DNA of 64,000 nucleotides from Varanus komodoensis (Eukaryota; Chordata; Lepidosauria; Squamata; Varanidae), in NCBI RefSeq assembly GCF_004798865.1, contig NW_025335409.1, positions 14,950,421 to 15,014,420 of the forward strand. The letters run 5' to 3'. Shown piece after piece: positions 13,904 through 28,900 of this stretch. The stretch's first letter is position 1, and every line of letters begins with the position of its first letter. The notes under the pieces are model-generated. The model made no database searches. It was given only the letters and a program-made list of their open reading frames with translations, and was not told the DNA's origin. Both the position numbers and the translations under genes were made by a program.

Positions 13904-16900
13904 TAGCTATACCAATTGTAATAGCTCCAATTGGAGCTTCTGAAATGTACTTCTAAACCTTCTTTTCCTCGAGTGCACTTAGCATTCATGATCCACTCTG
14001 TCAACCAGGTTGAACAGGTCAAGCAAGCCAAGGGGCTCTTTCTTTGATTCCTTCCCTGCTTGAACTCCTCATACTCAACCTCCTACATTATCATTGCTCT
14101 CTTTGCATCACTGATAAGCTTGTTCCTAGAGAAAATATTAGAAACAGCTTGGAAGTACATTTCCTCCTTTGTATTGCAGTCTAAATACAACAGTGTTAGG
14201 GATGGTGTCCTAGGGCAAGTTCACTTTGATTTTATTTTAAGGTTTATAATGCTCATTTCTAAAGCATTAAGTGATGGATAGAGTATTGTATTATCTCAAA
14301 TATCCTCTAAATTGAATTCGTGGATCATGTTTTCTTGAGTCTCCCTAGCAACTTCAGTACTAATACATTTCTGTCTTGCAAAAGTTTTATCTTTCCATCT
14401 GTTATTCTGATCCCAAACAAAACGTTCCACCTTATGCAAAAATACTGTAATCAGAATAATTATACCAGATAAGAAAAGTCATATTGATTTTATTTGTGTG
14501 CAAAAGTTATTCTAACCCCAGAATTTGATTTCTTTTTCCTTTTATGTTTAATGCCCAGTTCTAGACTCGTAAGCTAGAGAGGCTGCTTACTTGTACAGTT
14601 CTGCAGAAGTGCTGATCCAAAATAACCGGGTTTGCAGAACTGGCAGTTTGGCCCTTGTGTGTTGTATAAGCATTTCACGCACTCTCCAGTATCTTTGTTA
14701 CATGAGTCTGGATCTGTTGCTTCAATATTATTATTGCAAGAGCATGGGAGACACTGGCCTGCTGCCATCTTTGGATTCCCATAGAACCCATCAGAGCACT
14801 CATCACACCAATCACCTAACAAACCAAAATTTACACAGAATTTAGTAGATTCATTTTCAACACAAATTAGTTGCTACAACTGCCTAGAACAGGACTCACA
14901 TTTCTAGATATAAAATTAAACTGTCCAATTCATTGTGAAATTACTCGAAGTCCTCATTGTTAACTAATTGGAAATGCTCACATTATGAGATTGTGTCCCG
15001 CCCCGTCACATGCCAGCTCATTAGAAAAGTAGTAAACTTTCCATTTCTTTCAAACATAGAAACTTCACGGCATCTGTCTGTTCACGTTCTATTCTTTATT
15101 TTCTACTGACCTACCTCTCACTTTTAGAAGCATACAATGCTATGCCAATTCCTACTACAATCTTTAAGCATTCTCCAATGCACCTTGAGCACTAAAATAA
15201 ATTGCACTGAAGTAGGATAAAGGAGCTCTAGTGAAATGACAAGTATTGGTTTGTGCAATGGGATTCTCCTATTGGTGTTGTACTAGAAGTCCCTAGTGCA
15301 AGTGCAACATAGTTTATGTTAGTTTTCTGATAAGTGAATGACAAGCATTTTTGAAGGAGTTCCATCTCTGAAATGGACTGAGGTTTTCCATAGTCTTTGA
15401 CAACATAAGATAAACATTATAAAACTCTCAAAGGAAGGCAGGCTTCCTACCTGTGTAGCCTGCAAAACAGTTGCAGATTAATTGCATCGTCCAAGGATCT
15501 TGATAACAGGAATGTGCAAAGTACCTACTGCTTAGAGGAGAATCTGGGCACATACATGGACGACAGGACTCCCTTTTGAGAGGATCCCCATAATAACCAT
15601 CTACACATCTGCCAAAACCATAGTGAACATATTTTAAAACAACAGCATAAGAACACAAATGAAGTCCTTTTGGTAATGACACAACTAGATCATTTTAGAG
15701 CCTCCTTTAGGCAGCCCTGGGTATTACTAAAAAACCACCCCTTCACCAATACATATATGCACAATCCCTTGCTTTATATATCTCCCTCTACATTCTGAGT
15801 TATTTGAACAACAGCACTTAGTGTTGGTCATTCTTAGTATGTTTCAATTTGAGATATCAGTATTTGCATGTAGGACATCATTGGCACATGGATAGGATAG
15901 TGATAGGAGGGAAATTATCATATGTGTTGCATGTATAAATAAATACTGGTAAATACTGATCCAGTCCAAGAACAGGTGCAGCGCTCACACCAGGAAAATT
16001 TCCAAGGGACCCCCATTTCAGTCCCACTTCCCCTTTATCCTCCTCTTTTCCTATATACAAGGATGCTTTCATACATAATGGCAGTGCAAAGGGCACTGTG
16101 TGCACTTTTCATATCCACCTTCAAGCCTTCCCTAATTTTCATTCCAATTACTTAAACCCACCTAATGAATTTGCATCTGCAACAATATCTGTCTATCCAT
16201 ACCTTTCACAGTTGGCTCCCATTGTAAACCCTCTACAATTCAAGCATGCTCCAGTCTGTGGGTCACAGAGTTCTGCAAAGCCATTGCAAGGGCAAGGCCG
16301 ACAATGGGGAAAACCAAAATATCCAGCCAAGCATCGATTACACTGTTGGCCATCCACTTCTGGCCGGCATGAGCATTGCCCAGTCTCCTGGTCACAGAGC
16401 GCACTTACTGATCCTTGAGGATGACAGTCACACGCTAGAAAAAGAAGCAGAGATGACAGTTCAGGTGATGTTTTGTTTAGTTATCTTAATATAAAGTTCT
16501 TGGTGTGATGCAACCTGGGTGCCTCTTGCTCTCTGTGTATCTGCTTTACATAGTCCTGTGAAGCAAGTCAGCCTTATTCCCATAAGACACATAGAAAACA
16601 TGTGCTGTGAAAGAATGACCATTCTAAGGCCACCTGGTACATTCATGTCTGATATGAGAATGTATTCATGTCTCTTAAGTACCTGGAAAACAAAGATCTG
16701 TCCATTGCAACATACAGTAAAAGATATTTTTAAAAAATGGTGTGGGGGGTAAAACTGAACAGCTAAATATGAGGGGTCTTCAAAAAGTTTCCATACTTTT
16801 ATATTTTATATTTTATAAATATATTTTTTATATCTTTTGCTGATGACATCAAAAAGTTAGTACTGTGCTGGGAAAAATGCACTGCAAAGGAAGGTGACTA

Positions 16901-19900
16901 TGTAGAAAAGTGATTTAATTTGTTTTTGTAATTCATAATAAATAGAGTTAAATAAGTGTGGAAACTTTTTGAAGACCCCTTGTATTTAAATCTCAGGAAC
17001 AAAGCCCACTACTTTAAAAAATGGTGTAGGCCAATACTTACGGATACAACCCTGGGACCCAAAACTGTGGCTTCCAGCTGAACATTTATCACAACAGCGA
17101 CCTATGACGTTTGCTTTGCATTGACATTGGCCTCCAAGTTTCTCACAGTTTGCATTCACAGATCCTTGTGGGTGACACCTGCAGGCTTTCAAGGGAAATG
17201 CACAAAAGAGATGGTTTGACCCAATTCTGTATTACCACGTTATTTATTTATACGTTGCCCTTCTTCAAAACAAAAAATAGCAAGATTGAAATATTACCAA
17301 CGCAACCAGAACATAACTAAAAACTACCTGTGAAACAAGAAAACTCATCCAAAACATTTCTGCTTAAGAACACCAGAAGATTCATGCTGGATCAGGCCAA
17401 AGGTTCATCTCATCCACCATTCTGTTCACACAGTGGCCAAATAGTTGCCTGTGGGAAACCCAGAAGTAAGCTCTGAGCACCCTCCTGGTTTGGTGTTCCC
17501 CACAAAGCCACGCTGCATCTGGTCCGGAAAGCAGCATATCACTATCAGGACCAGTAGCTATTGATAGCATCTTGTGGTAGGCAGTTCCATAGTTTAACTA
17601 TATACTGTTTGAAGAAATACTTCAAATATCTGTCCTGAATCTCTCACCAATCAACTTCAGGGGATGACTCCAGATTCTAATATTACAAGACAAGGAGAAA
17701 AATGTCTCCCTATCCAGTTTCTCCACATTATACATAATTCTGTACATCTGTAGCATGTCTTCCCTTACTCAGCTTTTTCCTAAGTTTAATTGTCCCACAC
17801 GTGTAACCTTTCCTCTTCTGAGAAACCTTGCTCTCTTCTGAATTTTTTCCAACTCTTTCTAAGCAGAATCACTATTTTGTAGGCAGCAGGAAGCACAATT
17901 CTGCCAGGAAATGAGACCAGTGTTTTGCACATGCTTTGTTTCCAAGCTGAATCGTTGGGTATCCTGGCATCATGGAAGCAGTGGCGGACTCGCCCGTGAA
18001 GGCAGCAGATATGTGAGGGTGGCAAGCCCTTGAGGGAAGGTACACACATTTTGCTGACCCCTGGAATGCTTGAAATGTAACAGATAAGTTGCTGTGTAAT
18101 GGGGAATCTTTATTTTCAGGCTTTTCTCTACAGAAGGATGCTCCCTAAAATATGCTGGACCACAGTCATATAGAGGTTCAAACCACTTTGAGCTGTGCCA
18201 CCAAATGACCTAAGTTACATATTTGTAGTATATCATCCTAGTATGAAACAGGCCATTATATTTTTCTGAATATCTTTCAAAAACAGATGTTTCCAAAGGA
18301 ATTTTATTGACACCTCAATTAATTTTTAAGAGGTGTGTTTTTTTTTTTAAATCCTGCTCTTTAGCCAAATTACTTCCCAAGGCAGATACCAAAGGTGAGA
18401 AAAAAGTAAGTTTCTGCCCACAGACTTCCAGTCCAAAGATACAAACGCCCAGAAAAGGAGACTGGGATGGAGAACATTAAAGTTGTCTTACAAGAAGTTA
18501 AAAGCACAGAAATTATGTACTCTTTTGTGCCTCCTTAAAATGCAGAGAGTATGCAAAGGTAGCAGCAAGAGAAGCAACTAGCACCAATACTTACAAACTA
18601 CTCCATTGTGAATATGAGCAGACAGACTTGCTATTAGTTTTGCACATGCTTCTGGCAGGATATGTGGTCCAATTTCTGAAGCTATTTCAACACAGTGGTA
18701 TTGCTGGTACTCTTCTAAATCGTTTTTGCTGCAAAAGTTTTCCACCGAACTGATTCTGGGAATGAGCCCAAGCTTTAGAATTGACAAAAGCAAAGACATG
18801 TTTTAACTGACTGAATAGAAAAGTATAATTTAGCAAGCCCCAGTTTAGTAGTTGAATTGGATTAATAATGTATTTTTGCACTGGAATTATTATTGTCTGA
18901 TGACTCATAAAAATGAATTGGGAATGAAGCCCATTCAGTGCAGCTTTCTGGGTACTGCAGTCTTACAAAGAGTTTTAACATGATTCAAGTTAATCACTCC
19001 TCTGCTTGGTTGCAGATTTTATGCACATAATTGTCCCCACACTTCTTAAATGGATGAGTTAGTCATTTGATGCAGGAACGTAAAAGGCACATGAGGGTTA
19101 AATATCACATTCCATTTGTGACCTTACCTAGGAATAAAGATACAGCACACATATGATTGGGTAAATATGGCCACCCATTTGGAGTACAATGGAAAAGATC
19201 CAACATATGGTGGTAAGAACTGAGCAGATCTTGTTGAAATGAGCTAATATGAGTGAGCCTAACCCAGCTTAGAGGCCAAAGACAGTCTCTGTCCTCCAGT
19301 CATACATTTTGCTGTTGAGGGAGATCCTCTTAGAACTTCCACAGATCCCACTGTTCTGTGAGAACCATTCAGCCCCAAAATGGATTCTTATCTTTCCCCA
19401 CAGTTTGCAGAGAAGGAACAGATCTGACCTTTTGTCTCCACAGCAGATTTAGTTCCCCCACTCCATTTCCCTTCAATGAAACCAAGCAGTTACACCAGCC
19501 CCAGTCTGATCCAGTGCGTCCAAAACCATCTTGCCTGCCACTTTCTACTGCCAGGTCTTGATTTCGACCTGCCTTGAATCAATCACTCTTAACCTGCCTT
19601 ATACGATAAGACATATGGGAGGGAACCATGGAAGCTGTCCTGAGCTCCTTGAGCAAGGGTGATAGAAATGTAATAAGTTTGAAAAAATCCAGTTCAGAGG
19701 ATAAAAATAAGTAATTTTTAATGGAATCTTTAGACGAAGAACATGCTATACATTTTTAAAAAGAAAAGGGAAAAAAGGTTGAGACTTGACAGTTATGACA
19801 AGGCAAAGAATTATAAAGGAAAGGATATAATCTATTTTATTGCTTAATTTAAATATTTTTGTGGTGGTTTGCCACTGATTGCTGGATGGGATATAAATGC

Positions 19901-22900
19901 ATCAATTGATTGTGCCTATAATGGAGTTAATTCATGGAGTCATCCATCAATTGTTCAAGATAATGAGATCAGACACAAAGGAAAAGTTGTTACGCAGCAC
20001 ACCTACTTACTGAATCAATCAATATGGATGGTGGAGTTGTTAGATCAGAGACAGAAGACTTGGAAAAATAGACATCTACAAAATATTCTGTTCCTGGTTC
20101 AAAGCATGCAGGAGTAGGTAACAGTGCAATTCTGTAAAAAAGGTATAATCATGAATCCAAGAATCCAGGTATTCTTAATTCTATTCTATTTATTTGGGTT
20201 TTTCTTACCCATCCAATCACTACACGTCTCTGGACAACTTACAACAAATTCTAGGGTTAATGATTCTGGTGCAGAACTGGAAATATTTGTGCAGATGAAA
20301 AATGGAGGTAGGCTGATGGAGGGTGAAGTGTTAGAATTGGTAAGGAGATAAGTCCCTTTTCCCTGAGACTCTGATTTCCCAATATAGTAACTTTGCAACA
20401 GCATAGATATCCTAGGAGTGGTCTAAAGAATAGTTATTATCCAGACCTCATTGTATATGGCAAAGCGAGTGAGTGAGGTTCTTGCAGGATTGCCTTGTTC
20501 TTACAGTGTTCACTTCCCATAGTACCAGAAGGCTTTACAACAATGCTCGCTATCCAATCTTCTGAAGTCTGCAGGTTTGGGAAGAGAAAAGAAAAGCTGG
20601 TTACCTTACAAATTTGAAGCAATCTTGATTTCTTGCACAGGTTGATAAAGCAGAAACATCCTACATTATTTGATTACAGAATAAGGGTAAAACTAGCAAT
20701 GGTTGGATGACTGCTTCCATCAGAAGCAACATTTGCTCCAGGCCACTGACCCCATAATCCACACATGAAAGTAGAAATGCCACAGATCAGCTTGGTACAT
20801 GCAGGACTGCTGTGTACCAGATGAGCAGTCTCATTCAGGAGTATAAACTCCATGCATATTACTCATACATGGATTATGCCATATAGAAACTTGCCATGTA
20901 TGTTTGTGTATGTATGTGAGCATGCAGTCATATATGCAGCCTACTATTTGTAGCATTATTTCTGTTGTGATGCACACATATGATTTGGCTGTAAAATACT
21001 GTGAAAAATCTCAACCATGTAGTGATGTCTAAGATTTACGATTTACATATCTTGTCCTGGAAGATTTTTATTCTTGATGGCCCTTCACTGTGTGAACATT
21101 CCCAGACCTTACTGTATAGGGAGATTTTCCAAAGAAATGTTCTTCCCACAAAATCAGTAGGTTACTTTTACCATGTCAAAGATAAACCTGAAGAGCACAA
21201 CAAATTGACAGGATTTAGTTCAACTTATTCCATCTTCCCAAGATTAATACATCTTGTGTTTTGCTTTAATTCAAAGGCCCTGCTTTTATCTTGTGTTAAA
21301 ATAAAAGTTGAACATGAAAGTTGAAAATTCCAAACAACAATAATTACCTCAGGCTCATAACGAATGATGAGATTAAAATCCATCAAGAAAGGAATGTTGT
21401 TGACTGTAAATCTTAGCCCTGTTCCACTTTGGACACGCACAAAACCTAGCCCTGACCACGTCACAGGCTTTCCAGGAATGGGCTCCCTAATGACAATATC
21501 CAGAGCAGAGTTCCTGACAGATAGAACTGAACCCTGGAAGGAAAATTTGCATTTTCAAATAACAGGTTTCATTCACGAGACTTCACTATAGCGATCCTCT
21601 CCCCTATGATTAGAGTAGCCACTGACCAACTTTCCCAAGCCTGGCACCCTCCAGATGGTTTGGACTTCGATTTCCATGAGTGGAAGCAATGATGGGAGTT
21701 ATAGTCCAAAGTAACTAGACAATACAAGCTGGAAAAAGTGGCCACAGTTTTTGTTCCTTCTCTTCTACTACCATCACTCCTGCGGTGTGGAGAGCTCCCG
21801 CCAGCCCCACTGCCCTCTCTGAAAAGGAAGAATGAATTACGGCTTCATTTGACTGCATTATTCCTATGGGAGGGCAATGGAAAACCACAGCAAAGCTGAG
21901 TAGAATGGCCATCTCCATCCAAATCTGGGAGGAGAGAGAGAGAGCCTCCATGTTCCTGCTAATTTCTATACTAGTTATATACATATGCATCCACTCCACC
22001 AGTAAAACTTTCTGTCTTCAACCTTGTGTGACCAGTATACTTCAGCCATTTATTAGCATTATTCTTTATATCCCAGCTTTATATTCTTTCTATCCCAGCT
22101 GATTAGCTAGCACATAATCAGGAACATGTGTGAACTATGCAGAACATTTTCGTTTTGTACCTTTGATGTTTCAATATTTTGGGCCAAGCTGAAATGGCTT
22201 GGAAGCTAATTCCCCTCAGCTTTTTTGACACAATGTATGTCCTTTAGGAATTCAGTTAGAAAACACCCATTTAATATTTCGTAAATGCCATAAGTGACAC
22301 AGATGGGAGAGAGCCAAATAAGGCATATCTCTCCAAGGATCTTGAATCAGTCTTACTTTTTGATAGATGTTTTTAATCTTTCCTTGCCATTTCTCATAGG
22401 GCAATTAACAGTATGTTAGATTTACCTGTCCATTGGTTGCTTTTCTTATGCTTCTTTTCTTACTCCTGTTCAAGACAATTTTTCCATTTTCAATTGCGAA
22501 ATCATAACCTTGTTGTCGAAAATAGACATCACATGGTGGCATAGCTGTGGGTTGAATCTTATAAACAAGTAGCTGTGTTAAAGTGTTGGCTTTTTGTTGT
22601 TGTTTTGTTAGGAATGTATATATGCAATCCAATTATGAAGGACTATGCAAGCACCAAAGTTTCAGAAATAAAAGTCTGAACCATATCTTATTTTCTATGC
22701 CAGAGAAATCTGCACTAATCTACTTACAAACGGAACTCTGTGTATATTTGGAGGTGGAATCTGAATCCAAGAAAATCAAACTTCTATTTTCAGAAACAAT
22801 GGTGGTAATTAAGAAAGGTAGGAATAAGGAGAGAGAAGAAAAATCCCATTATTTATGTGCTATCTATGTTTTTTAATCCCCAAACTTGAGGAGGAATTAA

Positions 22901-25900
22901 ATGAGAAACCATGCAATTTCAACAGGGAATATTGAATAGTGTTTAAATGCAGAGTGTGTGCCATGCTGAATTTAAATTGTATATTCATGCACTCAGAAAG
23001 GCTGAAATTTGCATAATTTGAAATGCCAAAGATTTCAATGTTCTGCATAATTTATCCTGGTTTCCCTAGTCATGAGAAGGGCACATACGTCTTACTCACC
23101 TGCCATGGGAAATTTTGTTCAGTACTTTCTTAGGTTGGGAAATGTGAGCTAACATTTCCTACCTCCTTCCAAGCACATCTTTGCAATACAGGCACTAGTA
23201 ATCTGCTCTTTGATTTAAAATGAAAGCCAAGGTTCTTAGGAGCCACGCAATACAATTCTTGTTATACTATATGACATGCTTCCCCAATCATGGGATCCCC
23301 AGACTACAATCCCTACTGCCCCAGATGACTGGCAATCTTGGGTCAGGATTATGGGAATTCTGGTACAAAACATTGGAAAGCATCACAGTTGGCAAAGTCT
23401 GGGTTGTAGCATACACACAGCCCTGCGTAAAAATGATTTTCTTCCTGGAGTTTGCCATATGAGCCAAGAACCTTTTGCTGTAAGATGAAATATAAATATG
23501 GAAACAAACAACAAATACAATTACAGTGGTACCTCGACTCACGAATGCCTCAGTTCACAACCAAATCAACCAAATCAACCAAATAAAAATTTTGACGCAG
23601 GTTGCGAACTCTGCATTGGGTGGCGACCACATTCACGGCCATCTCCCCACCTCCCCAAGTGGGGAGATGGCCGTGATCGTGCTGGGGGTGGAGGGAGATG
23701 GCCGAAATCACGCCTGTCTTTCCTGCACAAGCGTGTCCATGATTGTGCCCGTCTTTCCTGCACGAGCGCAACTGTGATCTTAGTCATCTCCCCCCGCAGC
23801 ACGATCATGCCCGTCTCCCTCCCTGAGTGCACCCACATTCACGCCCATCTCTCCCCCCCAGCGCGCCCATGTTCGCGCCCGTCTCTCCCCCCGCCAGCGT
23901 GTGGGATGACGGCTACATGCAGGGATAACAGGCGTGATCACGGTCGTGCTGAAGGGGGGAGGGGGAGATGGCCGCACTTGTGCTCAGGGTGGCGGGGGGG
24001 GGGGGGAGATGGCTGCAGTCTTTGTTGTTCTTTGTCACTTTGCTTCACATTTTTCTGATTAAAAAAAATAGTTACAGAACGGATTAACCTTATTTACACT
24101 GAACCTTATGGGGAAATTTAACTTGGCTCATTACCAATTTGGGTCACAGCTAGAGTCCTGGAATGGATTAAGTTTGTGAGCCGAGGTTCCAGTGTATGTT
24201 ACTCTTTTTTTTTACAACCTTTCTTCTTTCTCTCTGCTTCGTGGTAGTTTTACCAGGTCTGCATATTTTGATCTATCTTACTATAAGCATAAGCTATACT
24301 GCACAGTGGAAATAAGTGAAATACCAAAGGTAAGGATCCTGGGAGAGGCCATGAGTCTTCTGCTTCATATATATAGTAATCCAAAGGTAGAAAAAAGTAT
24401 CCTGCAGCTGGGTCAGTACACTGACGGCCCACTATGTTAGGAAGGCACTCACACTGACCATCAATAGTTGCACACCTAATAGAAAAGGCAGGAAATGGAA
24501 ACATTATAAGAACTCCTACAATCATAGATCAAGGCACAAGTATCAGGAGATATTCTTCCTTATCTTGTATTATTGCAATGTAAATGCTTTTTCATAGTAG
24601 CCAAAGTAGCCTCCCTAGCTGTTAGCTGTACTGTTCCTTAAGCCTAATCTTTAAGTTCAGGCTTGCGGGTTTTGATGACTTTAGCAAAGGAAAAAAGGAG
24701 TATCTTCACACTAGGGGCAATTCTGGGTTATAGTCACTACTTTCAATGGGAGTTCTTGGTTCAATTTTTCTTAGATATTGAGTGAAATACTTGAAATCTG
24801 AACTCAGACTTACAAGTTATTGTGGGCACCACCAATGTCACAGTCGCATGGCAAACAGCCATGGAAGTTACTTCCAAGACCCCAGTATCCTTGCTGCAGA
24901 AAAAAATGACAAAAACATTGTTTTACCTGGTGAACATGATGGTTGTTGGACTCCATTCCTAGTATAAGAACAAATCAACATGCACAAGGGTTCATACTGA
25001 GTGGCACTTTCTACCAGTATGGAGACCAGTAAATAAGGTACTGTGTTGGGTTTCTCTACTACCAAACTCAAAGCAGCCTCCTTCTATGCTCCAAAGCTCA
25101 CATGTGTGAACCATGTTTGTGCTTGCCCCGGATCTGGAATTTAGCAGAAAACATTTCCTGGGTTTCCCTCATGAATACTGGGCTAAGACTGAGCCCCAGT
25201 TCCTTAACAATTCATGAGAAACAGAGATTTTTCCATTCAACCTCCATATTTTTGCTTTTCCTGATTTATCCTTACAAATGGCCCCTCTAATGAAGTACTG
25301 CAGAGATATATTGCCATTTCGAGAACTACTTCATATCTTTTCCTTTTCATTGGCATCTCACAGATTTTTGAAAGGTAGGAAAATCAACAGAAAAGCCACT
25401 GAACAGTTTATAAAACTGTGTGAATTCTTCATGAATACATACAAGGCATTTCTCACAATGTTGCCCGGTGGCAAACTGCTGGCACAGACACTCTCCAGTC
25501 ATGGGATTGCATGCAGAGAAAGGGAGGCTTCCAGAAGGATCACAGTTGCAGGCTGAAAATAAAGAATGCACAGTTACTTCTATGGGCAGAAGCGTGTGGC
25601 AGCCACTTCCCATCATATGGAAATGCAGCTCCCAGAGGCAGGATGAGCAAGCAAGCCAGTGTGGGTCTTTGGCAACTATACCACCGTATTGCTGAATGCC
25701 ATTTCTACCTTTGATTCACTACTTCTAAATATTACTTCATCTTTTGAGCATTGACACAGAAGGCTACCACAGTAAAGAAGGAAAAGAACACAGAATGGCA
25801 AGGATAAATGGGTGACTGGCCCATGATTGCTAGCTGTCTCCTCCTCGCACCTTCTTCACAGAATAGAAGGCTTGGCAAGGCCCTGAGGGTATTTAGCATC

Positions 25901-28900
25901 CCTTTGCAGATCATGGAACATAAAACTGCTTTATCTAGGATTGTAACAGGGCATGGGCAGAATTTGGGAACAAGCAGGGTTAGAGTTCAAAAAAAACAAA
26001 GACTGGTCACTCTTGACAATTCACATTTAATTTTGAAATGCCATAGAAGGTGGACTCGCAATCATTATGCATTTCCTTTGGCCAGAACAACGTAACTAGG
26101 GCAAATATACAGCTAGGGGATATGGGGTACATTTTCTTTCCCATTTGCTTATGTTTTATAGTGCAACTTCTCCTTTGAGATGGAAATTTCCCTCGCCATA
26201 ACTGAGCCAATAAACGACACAAATTTAATACAGGCAACTTAACCTCTTCTGAAATTAGAGCATGACCGTGCATTTTTATCTACTTCTATCTATTAGAAAG
26301 GGAAAGAAAAGGAGAACTCCTACATTGACAGCCAAGGGGATCGCTTCCACTCAGTCCATAGAAGTTTGGCTTGCACTTGTCGCAATGTACTCCTTCCACA
26401 TTTTCCTTGCAGTGGCATTGGCCAGCAACAGTTCCAAGAGCAGGGTCCGTATGACCATCACACAGCCCATTGTACAGGGTACCATCTGGATCACAGGCAC
26501 AAGCTATGGACACACAGACAGACCTTGATGTTAGCGATCCTATGGAAACATTAACATACTGAGAAGAATGGCCCATCTTGCTAAGCTCCACATAACTATC
26601 ATATCCTTTGAGTGAGAAGCTCAAGTGTGTGTGTGTATTGCTATAGGAAAAATAGCTGCAACTAACTTTAGAGAACAAATTACTCCTTTATTGCAGAGCA
26701 CACAGAATATTATGTGTCATGATTTTAAGATGAGAAGTTGTACTTATTTTATATAAGACAAACATGAATAATTTGGCTAAACAAGAGTCATTTGTCACAC
26801 ACTTCAGAAAAAGCATGAGTGCCATGTGAAAATACAGTCCATTTCTTTTGCAGCTTTAGCCAGGGTTTGACTGCTTCAGTCCTCCAGGATCCCCATAAAT
26901 ACCCACAGTCCATTGCTGGCCCTCAATCATCTCATGATTTCCCAGATTTTGTGCAGTTTTTGTCTCAATTTTAAAGACTGAAATGAGTGACTTCTTCTAA
27001 GGCAGGGGTGTCCAACCTTTTGGCTTCTCTCAGTCACATTGAAAGAAGAAAAATTGTCTTGGCCCACACATTAAATACACAAGCACTAACGAAAGCTGAT
27101 GAGCAAGAAAAAAGGTCTGTGCATACTTTTCATGATATTCGCCACCACCATGCATACAAATAGTGAGAACATGCATACATTTATTTTATGTGACCTTGCA
27201 ACATGATGTCATCTACAAAGTTCACACTCAAGAACTGTGCAATTGAGTTACAAAAAAAATCACAAAAAGATTCAATGTTTTAAGTAAGTTTATGATTTAA
27301 TGTTGGGCTGTATTCATAGCCATCCTGTGCTGCATGTGGCCCACAGGCCACAGGTTAGACACCCCTGTTCTAAGGCTTTAATTCTAAGGTACGGTGGATT
27401 GCATACACATTGCAGAGTATTTTTGTATCTTTGGCTCCATCCAATGGAACATGACCCTGAGAGCTTCTCTGCAAGTGAATTTGGCCCTTTGGCTTAAAGA
27501 GGCTCCCCATCACTGGGCTAAGCATTGTCTCTTTTGTTAAGGTGAGAGGGGTACAGAAAGGCCTAGGTCCTTATCTTAAATCCTAATTATGATTTTCCTA
27601 GAAGTCTTTGGCTTTTTGTATTATGATTCTTAAATATTTTTCGAAGAGCAGAAAATTCCATGTTTCCCACCTGAGACCTAATTCAGCTTCCGCCATTATA
27701 TACAACTTGCTGTTAGTTTCCTAAATTCTACAGGTTGGGTCCAAATTAAGCTAGTTGAGCTTATTTCCCATTGAAATCAAGCAGACAAGTCATTATGCCC
27801 TTTCTGGATCCAGTTCCTATGTTCCAAAGAGCATTTCATACTTACGGATACATGCATGAGGGTCTGAAATTGCTTTCTGGGGGTCTTGATAAAAAAAAAG
27901 CTTGCACCGATCACAGTGTTGTCCCACTGTATTATGTTGACAGTCTTCACACACTCCACCACTGACATGGTTAGTGGAAAGATACACCGCCATATCAAAA
28001 TGACAACTTTCAGAATGACCATTGCATTCACACTCTGAAACAATACAAAACTCAGTTGTGTCTGTGCACAGGAACAGAGATTGTATAAATGCAAGTACTA
28101 GAAACAGGCTCAAGATTCTGTTGGACCCACAAGTTTGAAGGAGGGACTGTGGACAGCTTTATGTAGAAAGGAACTTGCAACAGAAAGTTCAGCCCATCAG
28201 TCCACTGTATTTTAGCTCATATATTGTGATGGCAGATTGCCATTCTCAAATATGAAAAAGCAATGTACTAAATTCTTAGGTACTTTGGCAAGCATTTTCC
28301 TGTGATCCTTCAGCTGGTCTCCAGGGAGCATCATTGTAGAAATCCTTGCATCTTTCACAGGACAAACCTTCTGTGTTATGTTCACAGAGGCAATTCCCAT
28401 GGACCTGCAATACATCAACAACAGATGTAAAGCACAGAATTAAAAGCAGTGCTTTGCTTTTCCTTGAATATGATCCAGCACAAATATCTCTTGTGCCATT
28501 CCACAGAAATGAACTGGATATACACACACCACTTCCACACACATACAAACACACACACAAATACCTTGGATCTAAGATATATATTGCTGACTTGTGACTA
28601 GGCTTGAGCAACAGGGATACGTGCTGTGGGTACAAACTGATACAAGTGATTTAAAATCTCTTCAAGGGTGGCAGAGGATTTTACTCCTAATGGCAGGAAT
28701 GTGTGAGTCTTGCCATAAATCTCCTGTAATAGCATAACCTGTACATTTTAAGATTTAGATGTCATCTAGGGATGGGGTGGGCAGACTTCAAACATGCAGG
28801 ATATACTTTTTCTTTTCTTTTTTCTGGAATCTGAAGATCCACCCACTGGAAGCTGGTGCAAAAGATGTAGACTTAGAGTTAAATAGTGTATTTTGAGCTT

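Noticed and set aside
23498-24058. A 186-codon plus-strand open frame and overlapping minus-strand frames
   Set aside because: They lie in the GC-rich core of the Tigger-like element, where stops are rare. No protein family likeness.
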